Of a stretch of DNA of 64,000 bases, positions 42,607 through 51,102 are shown piece after piece. The notes under the pieces are model-generated. The model saw nothing but the letters and a program-made list of their open reading frames with translations. It ran no database searches and was not told the origin of the DNA. Numbering within the stretch: position 1 is the stretch's first letter; each line of letters begins with the position of its first letter. The stretch lies in contig NZ_FNCW01000006.1 in NCBI RefSeq assembly GCF_900099815.1, positions 186,001-250,000 of the forward strand. Direction: 5' to 3'. Made by a program: the position numbers and the translations under genes. Source of the stretch: Psychroflexus sediminis (GTDB lineage Bacteria; Bacteroidota; Bacteroidia; Flavobacteriales; Flavobacteriaceae).

Positions 42607-44436
42607 ATGACATATTTTAAAAAAATACTTCGCTTTGCGAAGCCCTATAAGAAGTACGCCATACTCAATATTATTGCCAATGCTTTTTATGCCCTCTTCA
42701 GTGCCTTATCCTTTATAGCGCTTATTCCCATGCTGGATGTGCTGTTTAAAGGAAAAGACGCCGAAATAGTTACAGAGCCCCCCGTATATAAGGGTATAGG
42801 CAAAGCTAAAGATTACTTTAAAGACTACCTGTCCTTTCAGGTGAATGAATATGCTCAGGATGATGCTTCCTTAGCTTTAATACTTGTTATCAGCTTAGTT
42901 ATCATCTTATTTTTTCTCAAAAACATCTCCAACTACATTGCGATGTATTTTATCACGTTCTTGAGAAATGGAGTTTTGAAAGACTTAAGAAATGCACTCT
43001 ATAAAAAAACCATAGAATTACCGCTTTCCCATTATTCTGAAAAGCGTAAAGGCGATACCATTGCCAGGATAACCAGTGATGTTTTGGAAATACAGCACTC
43101 GTTTTTATCCATTTTAGAATTGATTGTAAGGGAACCGCTCACGATTTTATTCACCATTGGAGCCATGCTTGTCCTCAGTTGGGAATTGACCATTTTTGTC
43201 TTCATTTTTATTCCAATTTCAGGCTTTATTATTTCTTTGATAGGGAAATCCCTCAAAAAAAAATCGGATAAAGTCCAGGAAGAACAAGGCCAGTTTTTAT
43301 CCATTTTGGAAGAAACCCTGGGGGGGTTAAAAATCATCAAAGGCTTTAATGCTGAATCTATTTTCTACAAAAAATTCAAAGCTTCCACTCAAAATTTTTA
43401 TGACTTTTCCAATAAACTCTTGAATCGGCAGAACTTAGCTTCACCTGCCAGTGAGTTTTTAGGAATCAGTGTGATTGCAGTTTTATTATGGTACGGTGGT
43501 AGAATGGTTTTGATCGATGGAACTTTGGACGGGAGTACATTTATCGTCTACATGGGTCTAGCTTATAATGTCCTGACTCCTGCTAAGGGCATTTCTAAAG
43601 CACTTTATAATGTTAAAAAAGGAAATGCTGCTGCGGAGCGAGTATTGGAAATTCTTGAAACTGACAACACGATCCAGGATAAGGAAGACGCAGTCACTAA
43701 AGACGCATTTACTTCAGAACTGACCTTTGAGCAGGTTTCTTTCAGGTATGAAAAAGAATACGTGCTCAAAAATTTTAGTGCAACTGTAAAAAAAGGAAAA
43801 ACTATTGCATTGGTTGGACAGTCCGGAAGCGGAAAATCGACCATCGCCAATCTAGTCACTCGATTTTATGATATCGAGGAAGGCGAAATTAAAATCGATG
43901 GGGTCAACATCAAACAAATAACCCAGAATTCCTTAAGAGACTTGATGGGCTTGGTGACACAAGATTCAATTTTATTTAATGACACCATCAAAGAAAATCT
44001 CAAAATCGCAAAGCCGGATGCTTCGGATGAAGAACTGGTTGAGGCCCTCAAAATAGCCAATGCACATGATTTTGTGAATGCATTTCCTAAAGGAATCGAC
44101 AGCAACATTGGCGATAGTGGCGGTAAATTAAGTGGGGGTCAGAAGCAGAGAATTTCTATAGCTCGCGCAGTATTAAAAAATCCACCCATTATGATTTTAG
44201 ATGAAGCTACTTCAGCACTGGATACAGAAAGTGAACAGCTGGTTCAAAAAGCACTGGAAAATATGATGCAAAACAGAACCTCTATTGTCATCGCTCACCG
44301 ACTGTCTACTATTAGAAATGCGGATACAATTCTTGTTTTACACCAGGGTGAAATCGTAGAACAGGGAAAACATGATGAACTGATGACAAGCAAGGGTATA
44401 TACAAAAAGCTTGTCGATATGCAATCCTTTGAATAA
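42607..44436 (+). CDS. MsbA-like ABC exporter (permease-ATPase fusion)
   Basis: A 609-residue half-transporter. Six membrane helices lie in residues 1-340 (LNIIANAFYALFSALSFIALIPML, ILVISLVIILFFLKNISNYIAMYF, IVREPLTILFTIGAMLVLSWELTIFVFIF) and the ATPase in the rest: Walker A VGQSGSGKSTIANL, the Q-loop, signature KLSGGQKQRISIARAVL, Walker B IMILDEATSALD and the H-loop IVIAHRLSTI. The first periplasmic loop is about 55 residues longer than in E. coli MsbA (residues 45-85), as often in Bacteroidota. MsbA flips lipid A-core; here it follows polyprenyl-sugar genes, so lipid or glycolipid export is likely. Confidence 0.92.
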   Translation: MTYFKKILRFAKPYKKYAILNIIANAFYALFSALSFIALIPMLDVLFKGKDAEIVTEPPVYKGIGKAKDYFKDYLSFQVNEYAQDDASLALILVISLVIILFFLKNISNYIAMYFITFLRNGVLKDLRNALYKKTIELPLSHYSEKRKGDTIARITSDVLEIQHSFLSILELIVREPLTILFTIGAMLVLSWELTIFVFIFIPISGFIISLIGKSLKKKSDKVQEEQGQFLSILEETLGGLKIIKGFNAESIFYKKFKASTQNFYDFSNKLLNRQNLASPASEFLGISVIAVLLWYGGRMVLIDGTLDGSTFIVYMGLAYNVLTPAKGISKALYNVKKGNAAAERVLEILETDNTIQDKEDAVTKDAFTSELTFEQVSFRYEKEYVLKNFSATVKKGKTIALVGQSGSGKSTIANLVTRFYDIEEGEIKIDGVNIKQITQNSLRDLMGLVTQDSILFNDTIKENLKIAKPDASDEELVEALKIANAHDFVNAFPKGIDSNIGDSGGKLSGGQKQRISIARAVLKNPPIMILDEATSALDTESEQLVQKALENMMQNRTSIVIAHRLSTIRNADTILVLHQGEIVEQGKHDELMTSKGIYKKLVDMQSFE

Positions 44437-44444
44437 CAAAAGCA

Positions 44445-44984
44445 TTGAAAGAAGAGGATATCATTGAGAATTTACAAAAAGGCATCAAAACTGATGAGGC
44501 CTTTCAGGCTCTTATATCTGAACATAAAGTACGACTCTATTGGCATATTAGAACCATAGTGAAACTACACGAAGATGCCGATGATGTGCTGCAAAACACA
44601 TTTATAAAGGTGTTTAAAAACATCAAATCCTTTAAAGGAGATAGCAAACTTTTCAGCTGGATGTACAGGATAGCCACCAACGAGTCCATCACATTTTTGA
44701 ATAAGAAAGCCAAAAAAATGAAACTTTCAGATCAGGAATTAAATGATTATCTTTTGGATTCACTAGAAAGCGATGTTTATTTTGAAGGCGATGAAATCCA
44801 GCTTCAGCTGCAAAAAGCAATTGAAGCCTTGCCTCAGCAACAGAAAATCGTATTTAGTATGCGTTACTTTGAAGAAATACCATATGAGGAGATGTCGGAG
44901 ATATTAAATTCCAGTGTAGGTGCGTTAAAGTCTAACTTTCACCACGCCAGAAAGAAAGTAGAAAGATTTTTAAAAGAGAATTAA
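44445..44984 (+). CDS. ECF-type RNA polymerase sigma factor
   Basis: A 179-residue factor that starts with TTG 8 bases after the ABC exporter stop. Region 2 reads EDADDVLQNTFIKVFKNIKSF, then SWMYRIATNESITFLNKKAKKM; region 4 (about 123-175) reads LPQQQKIVFSMRYFEEIPYEEMSEILNSSVGALKSNFHHARKKVE. It is followed by a membrane-anchored protein and a small exported protein, forming a sigma/regulator/sensor triad that I have seen in other flavobacterial genomes. The signal sensed is unknown, though its link to an exporter operon suggests envelope status. Confidence 0.92.
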   Translation: MKEEDIIENLQKGIKTDEAFQALISEHKVRLYWHIRTIVKLHEDADDVLQNTFIKVFKNIKSFKGDSKLFSWMYRIATNESITFLNKKAKKMKLSDQELNDYLLDSLESDVYFEGDEIQLQLQKAIEALPQQQKIVFSMRYFEEIPYEEMSEILNSSVGALKSNFHHARKKVERFLKEN

Positions 44985-45015
44985 ACCTTTCATTTAAAAT
45001 ATAGTCTAAAAAGTA

Positions 45016-45513
45016 ATGGCAAGACCTCAAAACATACACCAGAAAAGATCCGGATTCAGGATCCCTAAAGACTACTTTAGTTCTTTGGAGGCTTCTGTAT
45101 TAACCAATTTAAAATCAGACACTTATTCAAAAAAAACTGGTTTTGAAACACCTAAAGCATACTTAGCTGATTTTAAACTTGAAACGCCTTCAGAAGAAAA
45201 ACAAACCAGAGTCATTCGTTTAAAGGAAATGACCAAATGGATAGCAGCGGCCTCTATTGTCGCCTTTGCCATTGTTGGTGCAATGTATATCGACGAAATA
45301 AGTCCTAAAAAAGACATACAGTTTTCAGATTTGAATAATGATATGATTGAAAGGTATTTAGACACCCATTTGGATAGTCCTGATGAGTTTATCGATTATG
45401 AAAACACCTCTGTTAAGAAACTAGTGGAGGAGAATATTACAACTTTAGAAGATAAGGATATTATAGAATACCTCAACGACAAGCTTGAGGATCAAGATTT
45501 TGACAATGACTAA
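45016..45513 (+). CDS. Single-pass membrane protein, probable anti-sigma-like partner of the triad
   Basis: A 165-residue protein without a named family. About 76 cytoplasmic residues contain two repeats of the sort GF-x-I/T-PKxY (SGFRIPKDYFSSLEASV and TGFETPKAYLADFKLE), then one membrane helix (WIAAASIVAFAIVGAMYI, about 76-93), and an acidic periplasmic tail ending in LNDKLEDQDFDND. Its position directly after an ECF sigma gene and the single helix with a sigma-sized cytoplasmic segment fit an anti-sigma factor; sequence similarity is not conclusive. It overlaps the next gene by 8 bases. Confidence 0.82.
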   Translation: MARPQNIHQKRSGFRIPKDYFSSLEASVLTNLKSDTYSKKTGFETPKAYLADFKLETPSEEKQTRVIRLKEMTKWIAAASIVAFAIVGAMYIDEISPKKDIQFSDLNNDMIERYLDTHLDSPDEFIDYENTSVKKLVEENITTLEDKDIIEYLNDKLEDQDFDND

Positions 45514-45952
45514 AAAAACAATATTTCTGATTTTATTCACGTTTATTTTCAGCTTTTACGCAAAAGCTCAGGATGCGAAAGACGATAAAATCGAACAATT
45601 AAAAATTGCCTTCTTCACTAAAGAGCTGAATCTTACAGCTAGTGAAGCCAAGAGATTTTGGCCTGTTTATAACGATCACAATACTAGATATGAAAACCTC
45701 AGATCTACTGAATGGAATCAAATAAAATCCAGGTTAAATAATGTTAAAGATTTGAATCCGGCAGAGGCAGAAAGACTTTTAAATGATTACATGGCTTATA
45801 AACAAGCGAGAGTGGATTATAGAGTGGATTTCGTAAATGATTTAAAAGAGGTAATCTCTGCGAAACAAATCATGATGCTGAAAAAAGCAGAATATGATTT
45901 TCATAAAAAACTTTTGAAACAATACCGTTCTGATAAGTCTTCTAAGGACTAA
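45506..45952 (+). CDS. Small exported protein, sensor of ECF-type sigma factor
   Basis: A 148-residue protein from the ATG at 45506 (a longer start lies 7 codons upstream). The signal peptide MTKKTIFLILFTFIFSFYAKAQ precedes an all-helical domain: KLKIAFFTKELNLTASEAKRFWPVYNDHNTRYENLR and INMMLKKAEYDFHKKLLKQYRS-like C-terminal helices. The LTxxEAxxFWPVYN pattern resembles the CpxP/Spy class of periplasmic adaptors, and proteins of this kind are annotated as sensors of ECF sigma factors. Its start overlaps the anti-sigma-like gene, so both are coupled. Role: likely periplasmic input to the sigma pathway, by inference. Confidence 0.83.
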   Translation: MTKKTIFLILFTFIFSFYAKAQDAKDDKIEQLKIAFFTKELNLTASEAKRFWPVYNDHNTRYENLRSTEWNQIKSRLNNVKDLNPAEAERLLNDYMAYKQARVDYRVDFVNDLKEVISAKQIMMLKKAEYDFHKKLLKQYRSDKSSKD

Positions 45953-45957
45953 ATATC

Positions 45958-45965
45958 TATTTTTG
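45958..45965 (+). promoter_or_regulatory. -7 box upstream of the RsmB-like gene
   Basis: TATTTTTG, an exact TAnnTTTG match, lies 17 bases before the ATG at 45983. Confidence 0.5.
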
Positions 45966-45982
45966 CAGATTAAATCATAATC

Positions 45983-47194
45983 ATGCGCTTACACAGAAAT
46001 TTAGTTTTCGCCGTCATAGACACCTTACACCTTATTTTCAACGAAGGCAAGTATGCCGACAAAGAGATATCAAACACCTTAAAACGCGACAAACGCTGGG
46101 GGTCCAGAGACCGTGGTTTTATCGCAGAAACGACTTATGACATCGTTAGATGGAAAAGATTGTATTCTGAAATTGCAGACGTTAACCCGCCTTATTCAAG
46201 ACCAAATCTGTTTAGGTTATTTACAGTTTGGGCAACCTTAAAAGGGATAGAAATTCCAGACTGGAAACAATTTGAGGACACCCCTACCCGACGTATTAAA
46301 GGCAGATTCGACGAACTGTCCAAAATTACCAAATACGCTGAATCCATACCAGACTGGCTCGATGAACTTGGTCGAAAAGAACTGGGCAAGCTATGGGAAC
46401 CAGAAATCAAAGCTCTAAACGAGCAGGCTAAAGTCATACTTAGAACAAATACGTTAAAAACTACACCTAAAAAACTACAGCTCATTTTGGATGAGGAATT
46501 TATCCCGACCAAAATGGTGAAAGGCTATCCCGAGGCCCTAGAACTTTACGAACGAGCTGATGTATTTAAAACTGAAGCTTTCAAAAAAGGTCTTTTTGAG
46601 GTTCAGGACGGGTCTTCTCAAAAAGTAGCGCATGCGCTTGAACTCGAGCCGGGGATGCGTGTTGTAGATGCATGTGCTGGTGCAGGTGGCAAATCGCTTC
46701 ACATGGCAGCCCTAATGGAAAACAAAGGGCAGATTATCGCTATGGATATCTATGCCAATAAATTGAAAGAATTAAAACGCAGAGCAAAAAGAGCTGGTGC
46801 TCATAACCTGGAGACACGGGTCATAGACTCCACCAAAGTCATCAAAAAACTACATGATTCTGCAGATCGAGTACTTATTGATGCTCCATGTACAGGACTT
46901 GGAGTTTTACGTCGAAATCCAGATGCAAAATGGAAATTGACTCCGGAATTTTTAGTCGAGATTAGAAAAAAACAACAGGACTTACTTCAGGACTATAGCA
47001 AAATGGTGAAACCCGGAGGATTATTGGTTTATGCCACCTGTTCTATTTTGCCTTCAGAAAACCAGATGCAAGTTCAGGAATTTTTAAATTCCGAATCTGG
47101 AAATGCTTTTGAAAAGAAAAGCGACGAAAAAATTCTCGCCCATAAGTCTGGTTTCGATGGTTTTTATTATGCTGTTCTTCAAAAAACCAGTTAA
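45983..47194 (+). CDS. RsmB/NOP2-family RNA (cytosine-5)-methyltransferase
   Basis: A 403-residue m5C methyltransferase. The N-terminal helical part (HRNLVFAVIDTLHLIFNEGKYADKE) resembles the NusB-like domain of RsmB in shortened form. The catalytic domain has DACAGAGGKSLHMAALM (motif I), RVLIDAPCTGLGVLRRNPDAKW (motif IV) and LLVYATCSILPSENQMQV (motif VI), whose cysteines are the two catalytic residues. The target is 16S rRNA (C967) if it is RsmB, or another rRNA or tRNA site otherwise. The promoter box upstream suggests independent transcription. The endonuclease gene begins 26 bases after it. Confidence 0.9.
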   Translation: MRLHRNLVFAVIDTLHLIFNEGKYADKEISNTLKRDKRWGSRDRGFIAETTYDIVRWKRLYSEIADVNPPYSRPNLFRLFTVWATLKGIEIPDWKQFEDTPTRRIKGRFDELSKITKYAESIPDWLDELGRKELGKLWEPEIKALNEQAKVILRTNTLKTTPKKLQLILDEEFIPTKMVKGYPEALELYERADVFKTEAFKKGLFEVQDGSSQKVAHALELEPGMRVVDACAGAGGKSLHMAALMENKGQIIAMDIYANKLKELKRRAKRAGAHNLETRVIDSTKVIKKLHDSADRVLIDAPCTGLGVLRRNPDAKWKLTPEFLVEIRKKQQDLLQDYSKMVKPGGLLVYATCSILPSENQMQVQEFLNSESGNAFEKKSDEKILAHKSGFDGFYYAVLQKTS

Positions 47195-47219
47195 TCCATA
47201 TTATATTTTTCCGTCTCAA

Positions 47220-49130
47220 ATGAAATATTTCCTCCTACCCTTCCTTTTTTTTTCATGGAATTTCAGCCTTGCACAAGTGCCTGCAAACTATTATAGTGAT
47301 GCCCAGGGCCTTTCTGGTTATGAGCTAAAAACAGCTCTAAAAACTATTATTGATGATGTAAATGACGGCAACGGTCAACCTTATCATCAGGATCAGGGTT
47401 ACGGGGCTTTATACACGGCATACGGTTCTCAAAACAGCGGGGATACGGATCATTATTTTGAAAAAGATGCTACGGTCTTAGACATGTATTCTGAGCGTAT
47501 AAATGATCTAGACGACTATAATTATGAGCATTTTCAAAACCAGTGCGGGACCTACAACAGTGAAGGAGATTGCTATAACCGTGAGCATTTAGTTCCACAA
47601 TCTACCTTTAACAGTAATTCTCCTATGAAAAACGATTATTTTCATGTAGTGCCATCAGATGGCTATGTAAATGGCGTTCGAGGAAGTTACCCTTTTGGTG
47701 AAGTAAGCGATCCGGATTATACCTCAAGCAATGGTTCCAAACGCGGACCCAATACATTTCCGGGCTACACAGGAACCGTTTTTGAACCTATTGATGAATT
47801 TAAAGGAGATATCGCAAGGTCTGTTCTCTATTTTGCCATTCGCTATGAAGACGAATTCAATAGCAGCTGGAAAAGCAATGGAGTTTTGGCCGGCAATTCA
47901 CGGGATTTTTTCCTGGCATGGTATATCGATTTGTTGCTGTCCTGGCATAATAACGACCCGGTTAGCCAGAGAGAAATAGATAGAAACAACAATGGCTTTC
48001 AATTTCAGGGCAACCGAAATCCTTTGATAGACCATCCGGAATTTGCTTCCCAAATCTGGGAGAATTCCTCGGATAATGAAGCACCAACAGCTCCTCTGAA
48101 TTTGCAGGCTGATGTTATCACCGATTCTAGCGTGAAGCTCATCTGGGATCCTGCTCAGGACAATATTGGCATAGATGAGTACATTATAGAACAGGACAAT
48201 GTGAATATTCAACAGGTTCTCTCTCCTAACACCAGCTACACCGTTACCGGACTTTCATCTGAAATCCTGTATAACTTCAGGGTCTATGCTGTCGATAGAA
48301 GTGGGAATATTTCGGAACCTAGTCAAACTTTAGAAGTAACTACCCTGGCTGAATCCAATCTTTTAGTATTTGAAGATTTTGAAAATTGTAGCGCAAATCA
48401 GACTGATTTTACAAGAGTAAGTGAAGTGAGTGACATCATCTGGGAATGTACAAGTTTTGGAGAAAACGACTCCCAGGCTTACCAGATCAATGCCTATAGG
48501 GATGGAAATCAGGTTCCTAGTCTGGATTGGCTGATTTCAACTGAAAAAATAAACTTTGATGATTATGAGGTAGAGAGATTAAGCTTCTGGTCGTCTGCCA
48601 GTTTTGGAAACACCAAGCTCGAACTCCTGTACTCCTCAACTTACGATGGCAATGGAAACCCTTCCGATTTTGAATGGAATAAAATTCCAAATATCTCCAT
48701 ACCGCTTCATCCAAGCGGCAACAGTTCACTGTTTATTTTTGAGGCCAATGCAGTCGATATTTCAGCAGTGAGCGGCCAGGTATATATAGCTTTTAAATAC
48801 GATACTACACAGGGTGAAAATGCAACACGGTGGACAGTAGATAATTTTTTAATCACCGGAAAACAACTCTTATCCGATTATTCGTTTAAGGATAAATTGG
48901 ATGTCGTATTATATCCAAACCCATCTCAAAAATCAAAAGTTCATTTTGATTTTAATAAAACCGGACTTAAAACCTTGGAAGTTTACGACGTTACAGGTCG
49001 AAAACTTCTAACAAGAAGGACGCATCAAAAAAAATACATCGAAAACCTCAATCAACTTTCAAGAGGGAGCTATTTTATAAAGATTATTCAGGATGATAAT
49101 TTCGTTGTAAAACGACTTATTTTAAATTAA
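47220..49130 (+). CDS. T9SS-secreted endonuclease I with fibronectin type III domain
   Basis: A 636-residue secreted nuclease from the ATG at 47220; an in-frame upstream start would begin inside the preceding gene. The signal peptide MKYFLLPFLFFSWNFSLAQ leads into the endonuclease I/NucM domain (about 20-270), where NREHLVPQS at 120-128 carries the catalytic His123 and FHVVPSDGYVNGVRGSYPF is the metal-binding segment. A fibronectin type III domain (about 288-375) and a jelly-roll-like region (about 385-545) follow. The C-terminal 75 residues (LDVVLYPNPSQKSKVHFDF, LKTLEVYDVTGRKLL, GSYFIKI) are a type A T9SS sorting domain. It likely degrades extracellular DNA for nutrients. Confidence 0.93.
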   Translation: MKYFLLPFLFFSWNFSLAQVPANYYSDAQGLSGYELKTALKTIIDDVNDGNGQPYHQDQGYGALYTAYGSQNSGDTDHYFEKDATVLDMYSERINDLDDYNYEHFQNQCGTYNSEGDCYNREHLVPQSTFNSNSPMKNDYFHVVPSDGYVNGVRGSYPFGEVSDPDYTSSNGSKRGPNTFPGYTGTVFEPIDEFKGDIARSVLYFAIRYEDEFNSSWKSNGVLAGNSRDFFLAWYIDLLLSWHNNDPVSQREIDRNNNGFQFQGNRNPLIDHPEFASQIWENSSDNEAPTAPLNLQADVITDSSVKLIWDPAQDNIGIDEYIIEQDNVNIQQVLSPNTSYTVTGLSSEILYNFRVYAVDRSGNISEPSQTLEVTTLAESNLLVFEDFENCSANQTDFTRVSEVSDIIWECTSFGENDSQAYQINAYRDGNQVPSLDWLISTEKINFDDYEVERLSFWSSASFGNTKLELLYSSTYDGNGNPSDFEWNKIPNISIPLHPSGNSSLFIFEANAVDISAVSGQVYIAFKYDTTQGENATRWTVDNFLITGKQLLSDYSFKDKLDVVLYPNPSQKSKVHFDFNKTGLKTLEVYDVTGRKLLTRRTHQKKYIENLNQLSRGSYFIKIIQDDNFVVKRLILN

Positions 49131-49160
49131 AAAAGGTCAGATATACATCTGACCTTTTTT
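49131..49160. terminator. Bidirectional terminator after the endonuclease gene
   Basis: AAAAGGTCAGAT pairs with ATCTGACCTTTT around ATAC, with an A-run upstream and a T-run downstream, serving the convergent DUF4168 gene as well. Confidence 0.88.
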
Positions 49161-49183
49161 AATAATTTTTTGAAAAACAGTGT

Positions 49184-49657
49184 TTAATTCTTTTGCATTG
49201 GATTTGAACCCGTCTGTTGCTTCATCATCATCCCCTGCAGCTTTTGCTGTAGTTCAGGATTTTGTTGCACCTGAGCTCCAATTTCCTGGAATCTCTGCAT
49301 AGTCAATCCTTTTTCCTTAATTTTTTCTTCCATCTTAGCCTGAGAAGCTGCTTGAATTTCTTTGATGACTATCATTACAGCCTCTTTTTGTTCAAGTTCT
49401 TCCGCTGTAGCATCAACTTCTACTTCAGGGTCCATTTCTGCCTGATAAATTTCATTAAAGCGCTCTGGGGTCATACCTTCTTTTTCGATAGCCACAACCA
49501 TTTCCTGTTGAATGGTTTGATTCATCTGTTGAACTGACATATACGCTTCAGCAAATTTTTGTAATTCTGCATCTGTTACTTGAGCATCCTCAGTTTGAGC
49601 AGTCGCAGCAAAAAGCGTAAATAAAACTATGCCTAGAGTTGAAATTACTTTTTTCAT
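49184..49657 (-). CDS. DUF4168 family exported protein
   Basis: A 157-residue protein with signal peptide MKKVISTLGIVLFTLFAATAQ. The mature chain is almost wholly helical and hydrophilic: ELQKFAEAYMSVQQMNQTIQQEMVVAIEKEGMTPERFNEIYQ and the second copy-like KIKEKGLTMQRFQEIGAQVQQNPELQQKL, the paired GMTPERFNEIYQ pattern of DUF4168. The tail is rich in Met and Gln. Function is unknown; in other bacteria such proteins lie in the periplasm and may bind lipids or metals. It stands alone between a terminator and the mazG gene. Confidence 0.85.
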   Translation of the reverse strand: MKKVISTLGIVLFTLFAATAQTEDAQVTDAELQKFAEAYMSVQQMNQTIQQEMVVAIEKEGMTPERFNEIYQAEMDPEVEVDATAEELEQKEAVMIVIKEIQAASQAKMEEKIKEKGLTMQRFQEIGAQVQQNPELQQKLQGMMMKQQTGSNPMQKN

Positions 49658-49765
49658 GATTTTGATTTTGATTTGATTTAAAAGACAATAATAATGAATT
49701 AATATATCTGTGGAAATTCTAAACCCAAAATAAAGATAGGTTTAACTTATTGGTTTTGCATTTTA

Positions 49766-50545
49766 TTAAAGCTTTATGCTTTTAGCTTCATTCCAGAATT
49801 TATCCATTTCAGTCAACGACATTTCAGATAAGTCTAAATTATGTGCTCTGGCTTTCTTCTCCAAATATTGAAATCTAAACATGAATTTTTTATTAGTACG
49901 CTCCAAAGCAGTCTCAGGATCTATCTTTAAAAATCTTGCATAATTGATCATGGAGAACAGGACATCCCCAAATTCTTCTTCCATTTTATCCTGATCCCTG
50001 TTATGGACTTCGTCCTGTAGTTCAGCAAGTTCTTCCTCCACTTTTTCAAAAACTTGTGCGGGATCTTCCCAGTCAAAGCCAACGCCAGCTGCTTTATCCT
50101 GTATCCGGCTTGCCTTGATAAGGGCAGGAAGCGATTTGGGAACGCCTTGTAAAACACTTGTGTTTCCTTCTTTCAGCTTTAGCTTTTCCCAGTTTGCTTT
50201 AACCTGAGTTTCATCGTTTGCTTCAACATCTCCATAGATGTGTGGATGTCTGTCGATGAGTTTCCGGCAAAGTGAATTGATCACATCGGCAATATCGAAA
50301 TCGTCGGTTTCGCTACCTATTTTAGAATAAAATACAATGTGAAGCAAAACATCTCCAAGCTCTTTTTTTATTTCTTCTAAATCTTTTTCTAAAATTGCAT
50401 CTCCTAACTCATATACTTCTTCAACCGTAAGGTTTCTTAAGGATTCCATGGTTTGCTTGCGATCCCAGGGACATTTCTCTCTCAATTCGTCCATGATATC
50501 CAGAAGTCTCTCAAAAGCCTCGAGTTGTTGTTGCCTGTTGTGCAT
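49766..50545 (-). CDS. mazG: Nucleoside triphosphate pyrophosphohydrolase MazG
   Basis: A 259-residue MazG with two all-alpha NTP-PPase domains. The first has WDRKQTMESLRNLTVEEVYELGDAI and EIKKELGDVLLHIVFYSKI (EExxE and ExxD metal sites); the second has VEEELAELQDEVHNRDQDKMEEEFGDVLFSMINYARF. It hydrolyses dNTPs to dNMP and pyrophosphate, clearing abnormal nucleotides and modulating (p)ppGpp-linked growth control. I set the start at the ATG at 50545: the longer frame to 50596 would translate the terminator of the upstream gene. It is the last of the ruvX-def-DUF5606-mazG group. Confidence 0.93.
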   Translation of the reverse strand: MHNRQQQLEAFERLLDIMDELREKCPWDRKQTMESLRNLTVEEVYELGDAILEKDLEEIKKELGDVLLHIVFYSKIGSETDDFDIADVINSLCRKLIDRHPHIYGDVEANDETQVKANWEKLKLKEGNTSVLQGVPKSLPALIKASRIQDKAAGVGFDWEDPAQVFEKVEEELAELQDEVHNRDQDKMEEEFGDVLFSMINYARFLKIDPETALERTNKKFMFRFQYLEKKARAHNLDLSEMSLTEMDKFWNEAKSIKL

Positions 50546-50576
50546 CGTTTTTAATTTAAAGGTAAGGATATCCATC

Positions 50577-50604
50577 AAAAAACCCTCTAAAATCATTCAG
50601 AGGG
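50577..50604 (-). terminator. Intrinsic terminator after the DUF5606 gene
   Basis: On the minus strand CCCTCT pairs with AGAGGG over a 10-base loop, followed by TTTTTT. It separates the DUF5606 gene from mazG and excludes the longer mazG start. Confidence 0.65.
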
Positions 50605-50623
50605 CTTTGGAAACTTTGTATGT

Positions 50624-51049
50624 TTAGTTTTCTTCTTCTTTCGTTTCTTCTTCCTCCTTTGGGTCTGAAAAATCGGTTATATTTTTAGAGATTAACAAAT
50701 TATACCATTGTATAACTTTCTTAATATCAGAAGGATAAACTCTATCCTCATCATATTCAGGTAGAATTTCACTAAAATAGTCTGTCAATTCGTTTTTGGA
50801 GGATTTATGATCTATTGAGGGCTTACCCTCCTCTTTTTCATAAATTTTTTGGAAGACTTCTCTTAAAGGAATTTCTTCAGTATACGTGTAAATAGCGATT
50901 TCACTAAGAATACTTACGTTATTTCTCATACTTACTGGAATTTTTTTACCGTCGATAAAGGATTCGGCAAGAAAACCACCGCGAGTTTGAGCTTTAAGTT
51001 CGTAAAGTCCTGGTTTCCCAGATATAGATAATATTTTGTCTAATTTCAT
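50624..51049 (-). CDS. DUF5606 family protein
   Basis: A 141-residue soluble protein. The N-terminus KLDKILSISGKPGLYELKAQTRGGFLAESFIDGKKIPV is the hallmark of DUF5606, a small beta-barrel-like fold of unknown role; the second half is acidic with a lysine-containing linker, ending in EEEETKEEEN. It lies between def and mazG on the same strand, 53 bases after def. Such proteins occur widely in Bacteroidota next to def and have not been characterised. The acidic tail is likely disordered. Confidence 0.85.
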   Translation of the reverse strand: MKLDKILSISGKPGLYELKAQTRGGFLAESFIDGKKIPVSMRNNVSILSEIAIYTYTEEIPLREVFQKIYEKEEGKPSIDHKSSKNELTDYFSEILPEYDEDRVYPSDIKKVIQWYNLLISKNITDFSDPKEEEETKEEEN

Positions 51050-51102
51050 TGTTTATTTTTTTGGCTGGCAAATATGCGAATTGTTTATTTTCTGGAATAG
51101 GT

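Noticed and set aside
47103-47219. N-terminal extension of the secreted endonuclease inside the RsmB gene
   Set aside because: A proper signal peptide begins at 47220; the extension overlaps 90 bases of a well-supported gene.
50546-50596. Seventeen-codon N-terminal extension of MazG
   Set aside because: It would translate the terminator of the DUF5606 gene, and the family starts at the internal Met.
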